Shown here piece by piece: positions 11,001 to 21,777 of a DNA stretch of 64,000 nucleotides (the stretch's first letter is position 1; the number at the start of each line of letters is the position of its first letter). Position numbers and translations under genes: made by a program. Under the pieces are notes generated by a model, which saw only the letters and a program-made list of their open reading frames with translations, did no database searches and was not told where the DNA came from. The stretch spans positions 124,001 to 188,000 of the forward strand of contig JALQBC010000028.1 of NCBI GenBank assembly GCA_023375675.1, given 5' to 3'. The DNA comes from Cytospora piceicola (lineage: Eukaryota; Ascomycota; Sordariomycetes; Diaporthales; Cytosporaceae).

Positions 11001-12706
11001 GCTTCATTATAGATGGCGGTAAAGTCGGACCCCCAGTACATAGCAGCAGGATGCGGGCTACCCATGATCATATTCGACATCGCCCGCAGATCCGAGGACC
11101 ATCCTTCAATCGGCCCAAGAGGTGTCAGCCCCCAATCATTCGATCGAGCCAGTCGCAAATGGGGTGTCATGTTGTCTATGTCAGCTATCCTCGTCCAGTC
11201 AAAGATTGTCCTCATGAAGCCTGTATTGGGCTTCTCGAACCCTTCCACCGACTGGATAACAGGGGTGTCCGGCCGCAGGTCACCCATGTCTCGAGGCTCT
11301 GAGTGTGCCCGACGGGTGGCATATAGGCTTTGGCCCGGTTGGGCATCGCCAAAGTAGTCAAGATCGCTGAGGGCTCTTTCTCGACCAGGGGTATGAGAAT
11401 CTCGAAGAGCCGACGCGCCTCGGGAGCGCTGTTCGGGATCCAACGATGTCCGTGCGAGGGGAGCGGGCGAAGTTGGCGTGATGGAGACTGCGGCCGTGCT
11501 GCCGCTGACGAAGCGAAACCGATTTCGCAGAGTTGAACATGTCCAAGTGACTCCTCCATATGAAAGGGATGGCAAGCAAAGGTCCATTGACCTGTTATCC
11601 CTCACAAAGCTCACAACCCAGACCTTGAATCGAGAAAAGTCACTGCTATCCTCTGAGCTTTGCGAAATCAACCCATTGATCCCGGTAGACGCCATCAGCG
11701 ATGCGTTTCTAAAAACCGGCTTCAGTGGCCCAGGACTAAAGTTGGATGGATCATTAAGGTCGATGACAAAGGTAGGCCGTTCATCCTGTTCCAACAACTC
11801 AATCACACCAAATCCTTGAAGCTCTCGCAGTTCCCCCGACACCTGGAAGTTCTCCGGGGTCTGGGTAGAATAGCTGTCTGCGGAACCACCGCTGCCAGGT
11901 GTTCCCAGGGAGTGCCCTCTCGGCGAAGTCGACGGGTGGAAATGGCCCCTGGGAAGCCTCACGGTCCGGACAGTATCGTCATCACCGTGGAGCCGGTTTA
12001 CCATCGCAGACGTTGGCTCCGATGAGAAGCTTAGAGGCCGGTTAGGCATGGGCGTTTTTGACAAGTGAGAAAGGAACAGTGGTGATACGCCGCCAGGCAG
12101 ATGAAGGCCTTCTGGGGTTATGGGTGAAGCAGGAGCTCCGAGGTCAAGGCTCCCTGGTGGGACCCGGCGCGGCTTCTTGGCTGGAGTGCGTACGGCACTG
12201 TTGAGATTTCCCTGGTCGGATGGTCGCTTCTCTGGACGTGGGTACGGGCTGAGAGGTGCAAAGCCTTCGTCTTCGGGGGTGTTCCCGGGGTGCGCCGGTC
12301 TCGGGGAACGAGTAGGTGTCAAGGTGTAGTGTGCTAGGGGGAGGCGGTTGGCAGAAGAGGAAACAACACCCACGCCGAAATGATCACGAACGGTGGAAAC
12401 AGCTGTCAGACCATAGCGCCTGATATCAAAACCACGGCGTCTGCCGAGCTCGGTGGACAGCCTGATAGTCCCGTCCGAAGGAAGGCCGCTTCTACCGGGC
12501 CAAGACTGCTGGTGTGCAAATGGGCGTGAGGTTGCGGCCAAGGTGCGAGAGGCAGAACCAGAAGGTGAGGTAGAGAAAACCGGTGCGGAAAAGATGGAGC
12601 CAGTCGTGTGATTCTGCAGTGTAGTCGCAGGGGAAGGCCGAATCGCCTGGTCGCGGATACCCAAAGCAGAATTGCGTGGTGTCTGGGAGTCTCTTTCCAA
12701 ATTCAT
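8009..12706 (-). CDS. Hybrid histidine kinase (PAS/GAF - HisKA - HATPase_c - REC)
   Basis: Model: exon 1 12706-9695, intron 9694-9639 (56 bp, donor GTGAGT), exon 2 9638-8256, intron 8255-8165 (91 bp, donor GTATGT), exon 3 8164-8009; 1,516 residues. About 450 N-terminal residues are Ser/Pro-rich and disordered. A PAS-like segment (about 570-700, HLRLARSNDWGLTPLGP) and a GAF-like segment follow, then a PAS domain at about 885-1010 (MAEFAPVGIFIANSQGEINF). The kinase core shows the H box SHEMRNPLSAL with phospho-acceptor H1040, the N box LINLLTNAIKFT, DTGPGL, FQRFRQ and GGSGLGLFISRML. The receiver (from VLVVEDNEVNQ) has acceptor D1415 in ILMDLEMPVMDG; its conserved Lys (K1471, SKPF) is encoded only after the second intron. 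It autophosphorylates and signals through a phosphorelay to HPT/response regulators and usually a MAPK cascade. The stimulus is unknown. The start is the first in-frame ATG after a stop. I do not assign a fungal HHK group number. Confidence 0.9.
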
Positions 12707-13410
12707 GAAGGAAGGAGAAAGAATGGAGGACTGTCGACCCGACAAGCGTCAGTTCAACGGGGTCCTTCGAGTGCCGGCGATGAGTGGGCAATGAGCAAGG
12801 GGAAATGGGCCGTAATGTGAGCATAGATGGGCGTGTGTCCACAATAGAGCAACAGGAAGCAGGCAATATCTGGCAAGGCGTCGATCGCTTAGTGGGATCA
12901 AACACTGGGGAAGATCGATGGGGTCAGAGGCACTTCGGACGGAACTGGGGGGGGGGGGGCTGGGGCTGGCACTGGCACTGGCACTGGGGCTTGCGCAGCT
13001 CTCATACAGCACTCAAACGAGATGACATCAGGACCACGGCCGAACAAAATCAACATGTGTGTAGAGGAGGACAAAAGAGGACGAGATGGGCTGGGTTGAA
13101 GGATATAAAGCCCTTTTCCCTCCAGATGGTGATGGCTTGGCGGAATGAATCGATGACCAATACGAAAGGGGGTTGTGAGATGGGAGGGGAAAATCTTTGA
13201 ACGCCTCGACGGCCCAGGAGACGGTCTTCAGCCAAATAAGCCTCCAGCGCAGAATGTGCCTAAGTACCGTACCTGGGTAGGTACTGTAGGGCCATTGTAG
13301 GTAATGTGACTGTGGCAGGGTTGGGTGACCAGTCCGCTGGGAATAAACTACAACGTTCCGTGGGTAGGTATTATGGTAGGGTCTGAACCGAGCTGGCGGG
13401 AACGAACGGA

Positions 13411-13465
13411 TCTGTGCTGTGCTGTGCTGTGCTGTGTTGTGTTGTATTGTGTTGTGTTGTGCTGT
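13411..13465. repeat. TGTGC pentamer microsatellite
   Basis: Tandem TGTGC/TGTGT pentamers (about ten units) lie in the region upstream of the histidine kinase. C-to-T changes in several units (TGTGC to TGTGT, one TGTAT) give an impure array. No coding role is visible. Confidence 0.75.
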
Positions 13466-13824
13466 GCGAGGCTGCGAGTCGGTCGACGTTTACACGAGAT
13501 CTGTGAAGAACGAGCACCTACAAGGTACTGTACCTACTGTCGAGATGAATACCTTACCCGGTGGTAACCTACCTGGGTAGCTGGGTAGCAGGGTAGCAGG
13601 TAGCTGGGAAGCTGGCAAGGTACCTAAGTAATTAGATGATGCCTGTCTGGAGACCGTTGTAGGCTTGGCTCCCCAGGCTATCCGCATGAACGATGTCCGG
13701 TAGCTCGGTCTCCTGTCAGTGAGCACATGTCAGTGACCACGAATGCGAACGCCGTGGCTGCCGAGTGTAAGTGCAAAGGGCCATTCTGTTTCTGTATCTA
13801 CCCCTTCTCGGTGACTGTGTCATG

Positions 13825-13890
13825 ACTAGTTACCTAGGTAGGTACCTAGGTAGGTAGTAGTAATAATACGAATTACCTAGGTAGCGGTAG
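13825..13890. repeat. Cluster of TACCTAGGTA palindromes
   Basis: Three exact copies of the palindromic 10-mer TACCTAGGTA occur at 13831, 13843 and 13874, embedded in GGTAGGTA extensions. This is the densest cluster of this word in the window. All exact copies elsewhere are also outside coding sequence. Confidence 0.8.
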
Positions 13891-14659
13891 GGCGTTGTGG
13901 AGGGACAATGATCAAGGTAGAAAATTAGGGCAGTGGGTAGAGCCGGGAAGGGAAGAAGAAGGCACTAAAGCACATATTGGGCACCTGGGCAAATTGAAGG
14001 GTTCAGGTCATGGAAAGAGGATATGAAGACGGCAACCAAAGCAAAGGGGGTGTGGTGTTGCACACATGATGGAGAATCGAGACAAGACAGCTGCACTGTA
14101 AGGAATAGGGAGAGGCAGAGAGAGGGCATGCTGCACAGAAGAAGGCGATAGTTTTTAGAATATTGGACTCCCAGAGTCGCCTCGCCCTCGTCAAGTTGGT
14201 GGGCAGGTAGGCAGGTGGGCAGGTAGGTAGGTGGGTGGGCTGGTGGACTTCTGTGGGCGAAGCTGCAAGGCGACATGACAGGGGGCGTCTACTATTGGCA
14301 AGAGTCTACTGCAGTCTAGACCGGCGGGTTCTCGGTTGGGGTCGGGGCCGTTTAGGTGTTGTGGAGAGCTGTACGACGCTGGAACTTTGTCTGTCTTTTT
14401 TTGAGGTCCAACAAAGAACATTGAAAGCAACAGCAGCCGGTTCCAGCTCTGCGGTGGAGGTGCATAGGTACAGCTAGCTATCTACACAGTAGCGTAGGTA
14501 GTGCAACAGTACAGTACCTCCCTAGGTAAGTCTAATAAGTGGCCCACGAGTTCCAAAACGTTCCAAATTGTCTTATTTTTACCGGTTATACTTATCAGAA
14601 ATGGGAAATGCTTGAGTGTTGATGACGAGGCCTTGTTGAATATTTGATGAAGCCGACTG

Positions 14660-14760
14660 GGGGAAGTACCTCGATACCTACCTAGGTACTTACTTACCTA
14701 GGTAGTCAACAATATATTAACACATGTTACCTGGGTAATTACATACCTAGGTACCGAACA
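14660..14760. repeat. Second cluster of TACCTAGGTA palindromes
   Basis: Exact copies at 14679, 14695 and 14744, joined by TACTTACC variants. The local sequence between them is AT-rich and contains TTACCTGGGTAA, a version that differs by one base and still carries a TpG. Confidence 0.75.
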
Positions 14761-16479
14761 CCAGATGTCATACTTTTACAGGTGCCCTTGCTGTGGCCGG
14801 ATATTCCAAGGTTGCTTATAACTGCCGAGACAACCAACACTAGAAAGTATCCCATATGTATTCACAGTAGATACAGGTACCCAGGCACATGTCCTGCTCC
14901 GGCGTTCCCTCAAGGACCTAGGTAGGTACTTAAGTACTCAAGTCGGCAGCATGAAAGCTGGTGAGGTGGCAGACCTGACATACAGGCAAACGGGCAGGAA
15001 GAAAGTGGGAGCGCTCCATACAGTAGACAGTAGTAGCGTCCTGGAATTCACAAATTTGAAAATGAAAGAATGGATCCTCTTATTTACCGACAGTGAAGAT
15101 CACCAGCTACGGCTGCATGGCATGGCATTTGATCGGCTCTGTTAGCAATTCGGTTTTCTGGGCAAGCAGGCAAGCAAATGCGCATCACCTGGAGTCTAGA
15201 CCGGTCTGTCCCGCCTCACGTCAGCGCTTGGGGATTGCCGTGAGGCTTGAAGAAAAAACAGTGGAGTGTGTACTGGGTATGTATTTTCCTCAAGCTTGTT
15301 CCTCTCCTGCTGCTGTGCTTCAAGGTGCTGCTCGCTTTTGACATTTGGCCGAAACCTGCCCAGGACAGGGATTGGAGCTCTCAGCTACCTAGGTATTGCT
15401 TCATAATCATGCTGTCCTCAATGTTGCTTTTCACTCTCGGCCGAGTCCAAGGCGCAACGTCTAGAGAGTAAGGGCCAACCTTGTCAGCCTAGACAGGCTA
15501 GAAAGCCTAGACAGTCTAGAAAGCTCCATGGCTATTACGGCTTGTTCGCCTAGGTAGCTTCGAGGTTGTTGTTTACCCTTAGGGGGGGCTCTGGTGTTAA
15601 GACTGGACCTTTTTGTGAGGCCTCGAGGATAACGTTGAAGAAGACAATATGGCTCACCCGAATAACAGCCCGAAAGGTCTTGTCTGCCCACCTGGGCATG
15701 CTGTCCGACTAATAACGATGATATGATTCAGTCTCTTACTGTCCACAGTCAAGTTAACAAGGCAAATCCAGGCGACAGCAACTTGGGCAGCAATGGCTCG
15801 GGGCACATGGGCAACGAAGCCGGGTTCCTCCCAGGGCGCCGCCATGGCGTTAAAAAGTCTATATCTTCCCAGGGTTGTCTAGGGGCAACAAAGTCAAGGA
15901 CTGGACTTCCATGTGGATTACACATCACACCAAAGTACGCACCAACAGAGCAGAAATACATGCCACAGCGGATGGCTCGCTTGCTCATCGACTGTCATTG
16001 TCACTTGCGGATCCCTACAGTAGCAATTTCTCCAAAGACTCAGACTTCACTCGAAAGCAAACTATTTATTTCACTCCATTCCATACCTGGGTCGGGTTCT
16101 TCTAAGATGCCGGTGCAGACCTTTTTCATCACGACCCGGGCCTCCTGCCTCTTGGCGGCCCGGATACCGGCAGCGTCTGACCGCTCGGAAGAGAGGTTCC
16201 GGAGATGTCACCCGCATGGTGGCTGAAGCCTTTCCTGTGGTTTTTGTGGTGCTTTCTTTTTCCATCGATATCGAAAGTCCCGTATTACTGCCGAATCAAT
16301 GGTGATGGCTCTCCAGTATGTTTCAAGCGGAACATGTCATTTCAGACACTGGCTGGCACTCAGCTGTCAGTCCGCATACTTGAGTAGGTAGGACCGCCCG
16401 GGCCCGGACTTTGCCAGAAACCAACAACCCGCCTAACAACCCTAGCGGGAACGACAACATTACTACTTTGATGTCCAGT

Positions 16480-17530
16480 GCCATATGCCGCCCTCATGAG
16501 CATCGTCTTGCCAATTTCCTAGTCACAAGAACATATCGGTTGCTGGCTCAAATATACCAAGAACTGTACGGGGCCAGGGTATAGAAAGAAGGCTTCGTAT
16601 CAGCTCGACAGCTTCAACGCTTTCCCGCACAGCTGCCTCCGGTCTACCAAGGCGAGTCCGCATCTTGTCGTGACCCCAAGCGTCAGCTTGCCTGAGCAGC
16701 CATGGTTAAGGGGAGAGGCTTAGATCAACAACCAGCTCAGGCCTTTGTTCGCGACCATTTGACCTCGGGTGTATTCTCGAAGCTGGCAATTATCGGAATA
16801 GGCATGCTGCCGTTGCGAAACGGCAGCACTGGGGAACGGCCCAGGAAGAAGTACGACCACGCCCAGAAGACTTGGCAGAAGGAGATTAATATTATGAAGA
16901 ACACCTCGCACGTAAGCAGATTAATTACCACTTCTGTCTGCCCGGAAGCGTACACTGACATCTTACCAGGGCCACATTGTTCGCCTTTCTTTCTGGGGCA
17001 TGAGGCCGCGTCCTCTGTTGTATTCTGAAATACACGCCGCTCAGACACATGGAGGATCATTACAGGGTTGCCCATTTCTTACGCGAAATGTGCTGCGCCG
17101 TATTGCACCAAAGCCTGTCGACTGTAGTGTACCTTCACGGTTAGCCACAGCCAATTGCGCATCGAGATATCAAGCCGGAATACATACTAGCCAAGTACCG
17201 CGATCGCTGCAACTCCAGCCATCTATACAGCAAGACCGATGGCTTTGGTCTATCCAAGTCTGGCAGCTTGAAGACATGTTTTGTTACGGAGACCTACCTG
17301 CCCACAGGGGACGAGATGATCATCACTCATACGAAAGCCGGAGGATGTTCGATCGCTCGGTGATCATGTCACGGGTTGCGTACAATCTTCCATGTTACAA
17401 AATCGGCCGGTCTTCAGCAAAGCCTTCCTCGGGACGACAGTGATGTTTCTGGTGCTGATCTCGATCGGACAAGACCTTCCTTAGACGACGATCTGGACGC
17501 CTTCCCGAGAACTGGGGATGCAGGGTGTCT
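16480..17530 (+). pseudogene. Broken Ser/Thr protein-kinase gene
   Basis: Kinase sequence is readable on the plus strand but split among frames. From about 16702 one frame gives QKTWQKEINIMKNTSH, the alpha-C region, up to an intron-like gap 16912-16969 (GTAAGC...ACCAG) that rejoins in phase as GHIVRLSFWG. One extra A in the run at 17028-17030 shifts the frame after LLYSE. The next frame reads YTPLRHMEDHYRVAHFL, has an in-frame TAG at 17142-17144, then AHRDIKPEYIL (catalytic loop; the metal-binding Asn is Tyr) and KTDGFGLSK, where the DFG Asp is displaced to Gly. An acidic tail-like stretch (LDDDLDAFP) follows in a third frame up to about 17530. A frameshift, a stop and two lost catalytic residues together indicate a dead gene. 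The upstream limit near 16480 is an estimate from protein-like sequence without a frame check. The kinase subfamily is not recognisable. Confidence 0.72.
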
Positions 17531-18403
17531 CAATGAGTGAGTGGGTTGAGTGAACAGATGAAGGGCGCTGAGGAGCGAATGTTTTGATATCTCAGCAAGG
17601 CGCCTTGGTATTAAGGGTACCTAGGTAGTAATGATTTGGTATGAAAGGTGCATGAACCTGGGGTGGGGTCCGCGCAGCCCCCAGTGTCCAGAGGCCCAAA
17701 AATGGCACCCCTTGTGTATCGCCCCTGGGATTGGCTGGACAGCAGCCAATGGCCTCCAACAACCACATCCTGCCCGGCGGCTAACACAGTCGTGCTCGCT
17801 CCTCTCATTGGACGGGCTCCGCCAATCCCACCCTGGAAGCTGTGATTTCTGATTTCTCCCCCTGGTCGCACATGCACGTTCGTCGCTCTCCTCGGCGGCA
17901 TTGGCTGCTCGGGTGCTGAGACGGGCGGCTTCTTGGGTTGTGCCCCGTACGATAATGTATGTGCCCTTTATCTTTAAATGATTATGGTCCCCCTTCTTCC
18001 TCGCTGATGTTTTCCCCTTGTATGTAAGTTCTTGAAGTTGAACAAGTTTTGATGAGTGAGCGTATTGGGCGGATAAGTGTCGCTCTTCCACAACCTCTAA
18101 ACTCTCACCGTCGTCGAGGATCCCCGTGCCCTGGAGGATTCAACCTTTCCCCGCGACGACTTATACCACGCCCATCCCGATTACAGTCTGGGAATTCCGA
18201 TGTGAAGGGTCCTTGCAGCAGCTGCCAGTCAGCAACGACATAAAACACACCACCAACATCATACAGGAAGTGAAGTCCTAGATTAGATTGAGAGGCTGGA
18301 ATACCAAAAGTGTGGAAGTTGTCCAATTCATCCAAAACACCTCCACGGAAACATACTTCCGCCATACACACACACTCACAGACACACACACACAACCGTC
18401 ACG
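17531..18403. promoter_or_regulatory. Intergenic region upstream of the four-helix membrane protein
   Basis: About 870 bp with no supported open frame. An exact TACCTAGGTA is at 17618-17627. A CA-rich microsatellite (18362-18395) lies directly upstream of the start codon and probably in the 5' leader. Confidence 0.45.
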
Positions 18404-19372
18404 ATGCAAGGACGACTCAGGATGTGGAATCCAGAGCAGAACTGGACCTACAAGGTCTTCCAACGAGAATGGCGAAAGCGATCGCCCATGTTCCTCATCA
18501 TGCCCCCCGAGCTGGCCGGCACCGTGGCCCTCCTGGTCCTCTTCGCCATCGCCCAGCCGGACCTGTTCCGGACGCAGCTCTGGCGCGTCGGCTACGAACG
18601 GGGCTTCAACTCGAACCCCAACATCCTCCTCTACGCCAAGGCGAACCACGTCGCCGCCCCGCACGTGCCCTTCGTCTGGTCCCTCGCCCTCACCAACTAC
18701 AACGTCGGCATCTCCGTCCTCTCCCTCTTCGTCCTGCTCGCCAAGCTCGTCGCCTTCATCATGAGGGTCTGGACCCCCGTCGTCGGCGTCTTCTTCAGCA
18801 CCGCCATGACCGTCATGTACGCCGTCAGCGTCTACGGCCAGATGGGCCCGGACCACTACGACCCCAGGCACCCCAGCCCCATCGCCTGGTACATCCGCTA
18901 CGGGTGCGGGCCGGCCAAGGGGTTCCCCCATGATGCTGTGGGGAGCTGCAGGATGGCCCAGGGGACGTTCGCCGCCACGGTCTATATGCTGTAAGTACTT
19001 GTCCTCTTGCCTCCTCTTCCCTGGTGGGAGATCAGCCGTGGAAAAAGAAAAAGGAAGGAAAGAAAGGAAGAGGAAGAAGCATCACAGGTGGCTCTCATGC
19101 TGATAAACCGTGTTATTAGTGCTCTGTATCTCGCCTGCCTCGGCTACGCAATTTACAACATGATCCCAACCAAGGAGGAAAAGGAAGAGATGAAGTACCG
19201 GAGGACGATGAAGAAGGGCGGTGATGAGGAATCCTCCGAAATCGGCTCGCATGTCCACAAGGTCTACGAGATGCACTCGTCGAAGATGCAGCATGACCAC
19301 CAGACGCCCTTCACCCCTCGGACACAGGCTTTCCATGCCCTGGACCGGACGCTGCCTCTCCGTGGTCAATAG
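18404..19372 (+). CDS. Four-helix integral membrane protein, family not recognised
   Basis: Model: exon 1 18404-18990, intron 18991-19119 (129 bp; donor GTAAGT, acceptor TTATTAG), exon 2 19120-19372; 279 residues. Hydrophobic helices lie at about residues 28-50 (LAGTVALLVLFAIAQ), 85-115 (TNYNVGISVLSLFVLLAKLVAFI, region only), 120-142 (VVGVFFSTAMTVMYAVSVYG) and 183-206. The last helix is formed across the splice junction (VYML joined to ALYLACLGYAIYNMIP), which supports the model. The N-terminus is basic (FQREWRKRSP), and a hydrophilic Lys/Glu- and His-rich C-tail of about 70 residues follows. The four-helix layout resembles MARVEL-type or tetraspan proteins, but no signature is decisive. Codons in exon 1 are strongly C-ending, typical of an expressed gene. 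No function is assigned. Confidence 0.8.
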
Positions 19373-19871
19373 AGGAAACGGCTGGATGGTCATTCACGGT
19401 TCTTGAATGATGGCTAGGAGTACGGGATCGGCCAGTGCCTTTGGTCTGCCTGATACAGGCGAGCAGGGGCGATATTTCCTGGCATTTGTCGGTCTGTTGA
19501 TATATAATACGGTTTCATCGTTATGGAATCTTCTCTTTTTACCGGTTTTTAGGGATACCAGGAGGCGTTTCGGAGGCTAACAGCGACAATCTTTGCAAGC
19601 GTTATCCGCAATATCACAATTTCACTACAAATACGCGACCGAGCCATACTTCGTTGATAGATTGCTCGTTGTAACCAGGTCACCACTCTTTTGTCAGCAG
19701 GGAAGTTCAGCCTGTGGCTTTGGCCAATGATTACGCTACCAAATGGAGCCTGTCTTCGTTCATTACCAGGCCTGCCTGAGAGCGTCCACTCGGCCACCCA
19801 AATCACCCACGCCCCAATAGCATACACCAATCTCCGCCCCCAGAGCCCCGGATTAGCACCCCCACAGGAAC
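19373..19871. other. Convergent 3' intergenic region
   Basis: About 500 bp between the stops of the four-helix protein gene (+) and the GH79 gene (-). I see nothing in it beyond short T-rich stretches (around 19530) suited to a 3' end. Confidence 0.45.
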
Positions 19872-21680
19872 TCAGCCGACCGAGCCCCGCCTCGAACCCC
19901 CTCCGACATGAGCCCGGCCCGTGAGCGCCGCCGCCGTGCCGTTGCCCCCGCCAGCAGTCCCGTCGCCCGCGAAGCTCAGCATCGCGGCGCTCGAGTCGGG
20001 CACGCTGACGTCCACGGTCAGGTCCTCGCCGACCGTCGCGTACTCCCCGACCGTCACGTTGCCCAGCCTCACGGGCACGCCCAGGCCCAGCTCGTAGTTG
20101 TAGCTCCAGCCGTCCCAGGTGATGCCCGTGATGGCGTCGCTGCCGTTGGCGAGCAGCCTCTGCACGGCGACCCGGTCGCCCGCGCCCGCGCCCGCGCCCG
20201 CCACGTCGAACGTGTAGGTGCGCGCGGGGCGCGCCGCCGGCGGGGTGTCGTCCGCCGGCGGCGGCGACGCCGTGCCGAGGCCGGTCCCGCCCGCCGTGGT
20301 GTTGTACCCGTTCATGTTGACGACCATGAGACGCAGCAGGGCGCCCGAGCCGCCGGCGCCGGCCTCGGAGGCGGCGTACGCGGCCTCGCTTTCGCCCGGG
20401 AGCGGGATGCCGGCGACGGCCACGGGCGCGGCGGCGGTGTCGCCCAGGAAGGCGGCGACGGCGATGCTGCCGTAGTAGGGGGGCTTGGTGCCGACGGAGG
20501 CGTCGGGCGTCTCGACGGGCTGCCAGGCCCCGTAGCGGTAGTTGGTGCCCATGTGCATGTGCACGCGCTTGACGCCGACCGAGGCGCTGTACAGGTTGAA
20601 GTCGATCCCCCACAGGGCGGCGCCGAAGGCGTTGGACAGGCCCGGCGCGCCCTGGTTGTAGAGCGAGTTGCACTCGCCAAAGATGAGGGGCACGCCGTCG
20701 CCGTCGGGGAAGACCGAGTTGTACTCGGCGATGTGTTCGTCCACGGACTGCATCGTCCTGGAGTGGTTCATGAGTGTCCCCTGGAGGGTGACTCCGGGCG
20801 TCTTCGCGCCGCTGATGTAGTTGTGCTTGGAGTACAGCTTGATGTCCGCGTCCTGGTCGAGGCCGGCGGCCCATGTGCCCACAGAGTGCAGTGCGCGGTT
20901 TGCCCCGCTGAACGAAGGTGCCATGTAGCCATACAGGCTCGGGTCTAACAACTCTGGACAGGCCTCCTCGAGACGGGCCAAGATCTCATGCGTCCCGTTG
21001 ATCCACTGGCTCACGTACGTGGTATCGTTCCACGGCTGCGGACGAACAGGTCCCTGTGACGAGGAGGCGTACAGGTCCGGCTCATTGCCGTACTCCCACG
21101 TGTAGAGCTTATCGGGCCCCAGGGCCGCGCACGCCAGGGGCACGGTGTCGAAAAGGGACTGCCAGCCCTCTGAGTTGTTCGCACCGAGGCCCAGGTTCAG
21201 GCCGTGTGAGAACTTGACGTTGGGCCATTGGTTGTAGGACTCAAAAAACGAGGGTCCGATGTAGATGGTGGTGGGGTAATCAGGCGACCTGGCGTAGTCG
21301 TACGTGCCGTTCAGAGCATAGGGTAGGGAGGCGTTGTAGAGAGCATAGTCTTGGGTGTTGCCTCCTACCCTGATATATGGCTTGGTGCCTTGGAGATCAC
21401 CGAGATTGTTTAGGAGATTATCCGAAAATATATTAGGGCTCGAGTTGTTTCCTGTGTGCAGTTCAGTATACGATCCTGGTTGTCAGGGGACATTCTGGAG
21501 GATGTTCTCACCAGCAAAGTCGGGGAAGGACGAGAACTCAATGGAGTAGCTGACGAAGGCCTCACTGAAGGGCTGGTTAGCATTAGCGAGAGCATCGGCT
21601 ACACTGTACTGCGCGGCCTCAACGGCCGTCGCCGCAGCAGCGAAAACAAAGGCTTGAAATCTCATCATGATCAACTTCAT
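19872..21680 (-). CDS. Glycoside hydrolase family 79 (beta-glucuronidase-like), secreted
   Basis: Model: exon 1 21680-21512, intron 21511-21452 (60 bp; donor GTGAGA, acceptor ACACAG), exon 2 21451-19872; 582 residues. A signal peptide covers about residues 1-22 (MKLIMMRFQAFVFAAAATAVEA). The mature start, SVADALAN...VSYSIEFSSFPDFAGNNSSPN, and the sequences KPYIRVGGNTQDYALYN and FSHGLNLGLGANNSEGWQS are hallmarks of the fungal GH79 group. Proposed acid/base is E180 (YGNEPDLYA) and nucleophile E316 (LIFGECNSLYNQG), as expected for clan GH-A. The C-terminal part (about 430-580) is a beta-sandwich domain. Such enzymes release glucuronic acid or 4-O-methyl-glucuronic acid from arabinogalactan or related glycans outside the cell. 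The ATG at 21680 is chosen because it begins the signal peptide; a Met at 21668 is an alternative. The extreme C-terminus is low-complexity Gly/Ala and may be misjudged if an unseen intron exists. Confidence 0.88.
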
Positions 21681-21755
21681 TGCCACGTCACTTGCCGTTG
21701 AGGTCGAGGGCCATTCAGCCACAGAAAGTCCAGATCTGGAGCACCCCTGGTCATA

Positions 21756-21777
21756 TATATATACCTAGGTATATATA
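21756..21777. promoter_or_regulatory. 22-bp perfect palindrome 76 bp upstream of the GH79 start
   Basis: The word TATATACCTAGGTATATA is the core of a perfect 22-base inverted repeat centred between 21766 and 21767. It combines the dispersed TACCTAGGTA palindrome with AT arms that could serve as a TATA element. Its distance to the GH79 ATG (76-97 bp) suits a core promoter or dimeric regulator site. Function is inferred from position only. Confidence 0.5.

Larger units (their letters stand above)
12707..16470. other. Long intergenic region upstream of the histidine kinase
   Basis: About 3.8 kb without a supportable gene. Open frames here are short and lack coding character. Contents seen: a G homopolymer with three TGGCAC repeats near 12948-12990; a TGTGC pentamer microsatellite at 13411-13465; GGTAGCTG-like repeats at 13565-13620; TACCTAGGTA palindromes at 13831, 13843, 13874, 14679, 14695, 14744 and 15386; GGTGGGCAGGTAGG repeats at 14205-14240; and a small imperfect inverted cluster of CCTAGACAG/CTAGAAAG words at 15485-15525. 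The first few hundred bases left of 13000 must contain the kinase gene promoter. Confidence 0.5.

Noticed and set aside
15723..16226. 167-codon plus-strand open frame upstream of the kinase pseudogene
   Set aside because: Composition and codon use are not coding-like and no domain is recognisable.
19549..20874. 441-codon minus-strand frame overlapping GH79
   Set aside because: An Arg/Gly-rich shadow of the GH79 coding frame; the true frame carries both catalytic Glu motifs.
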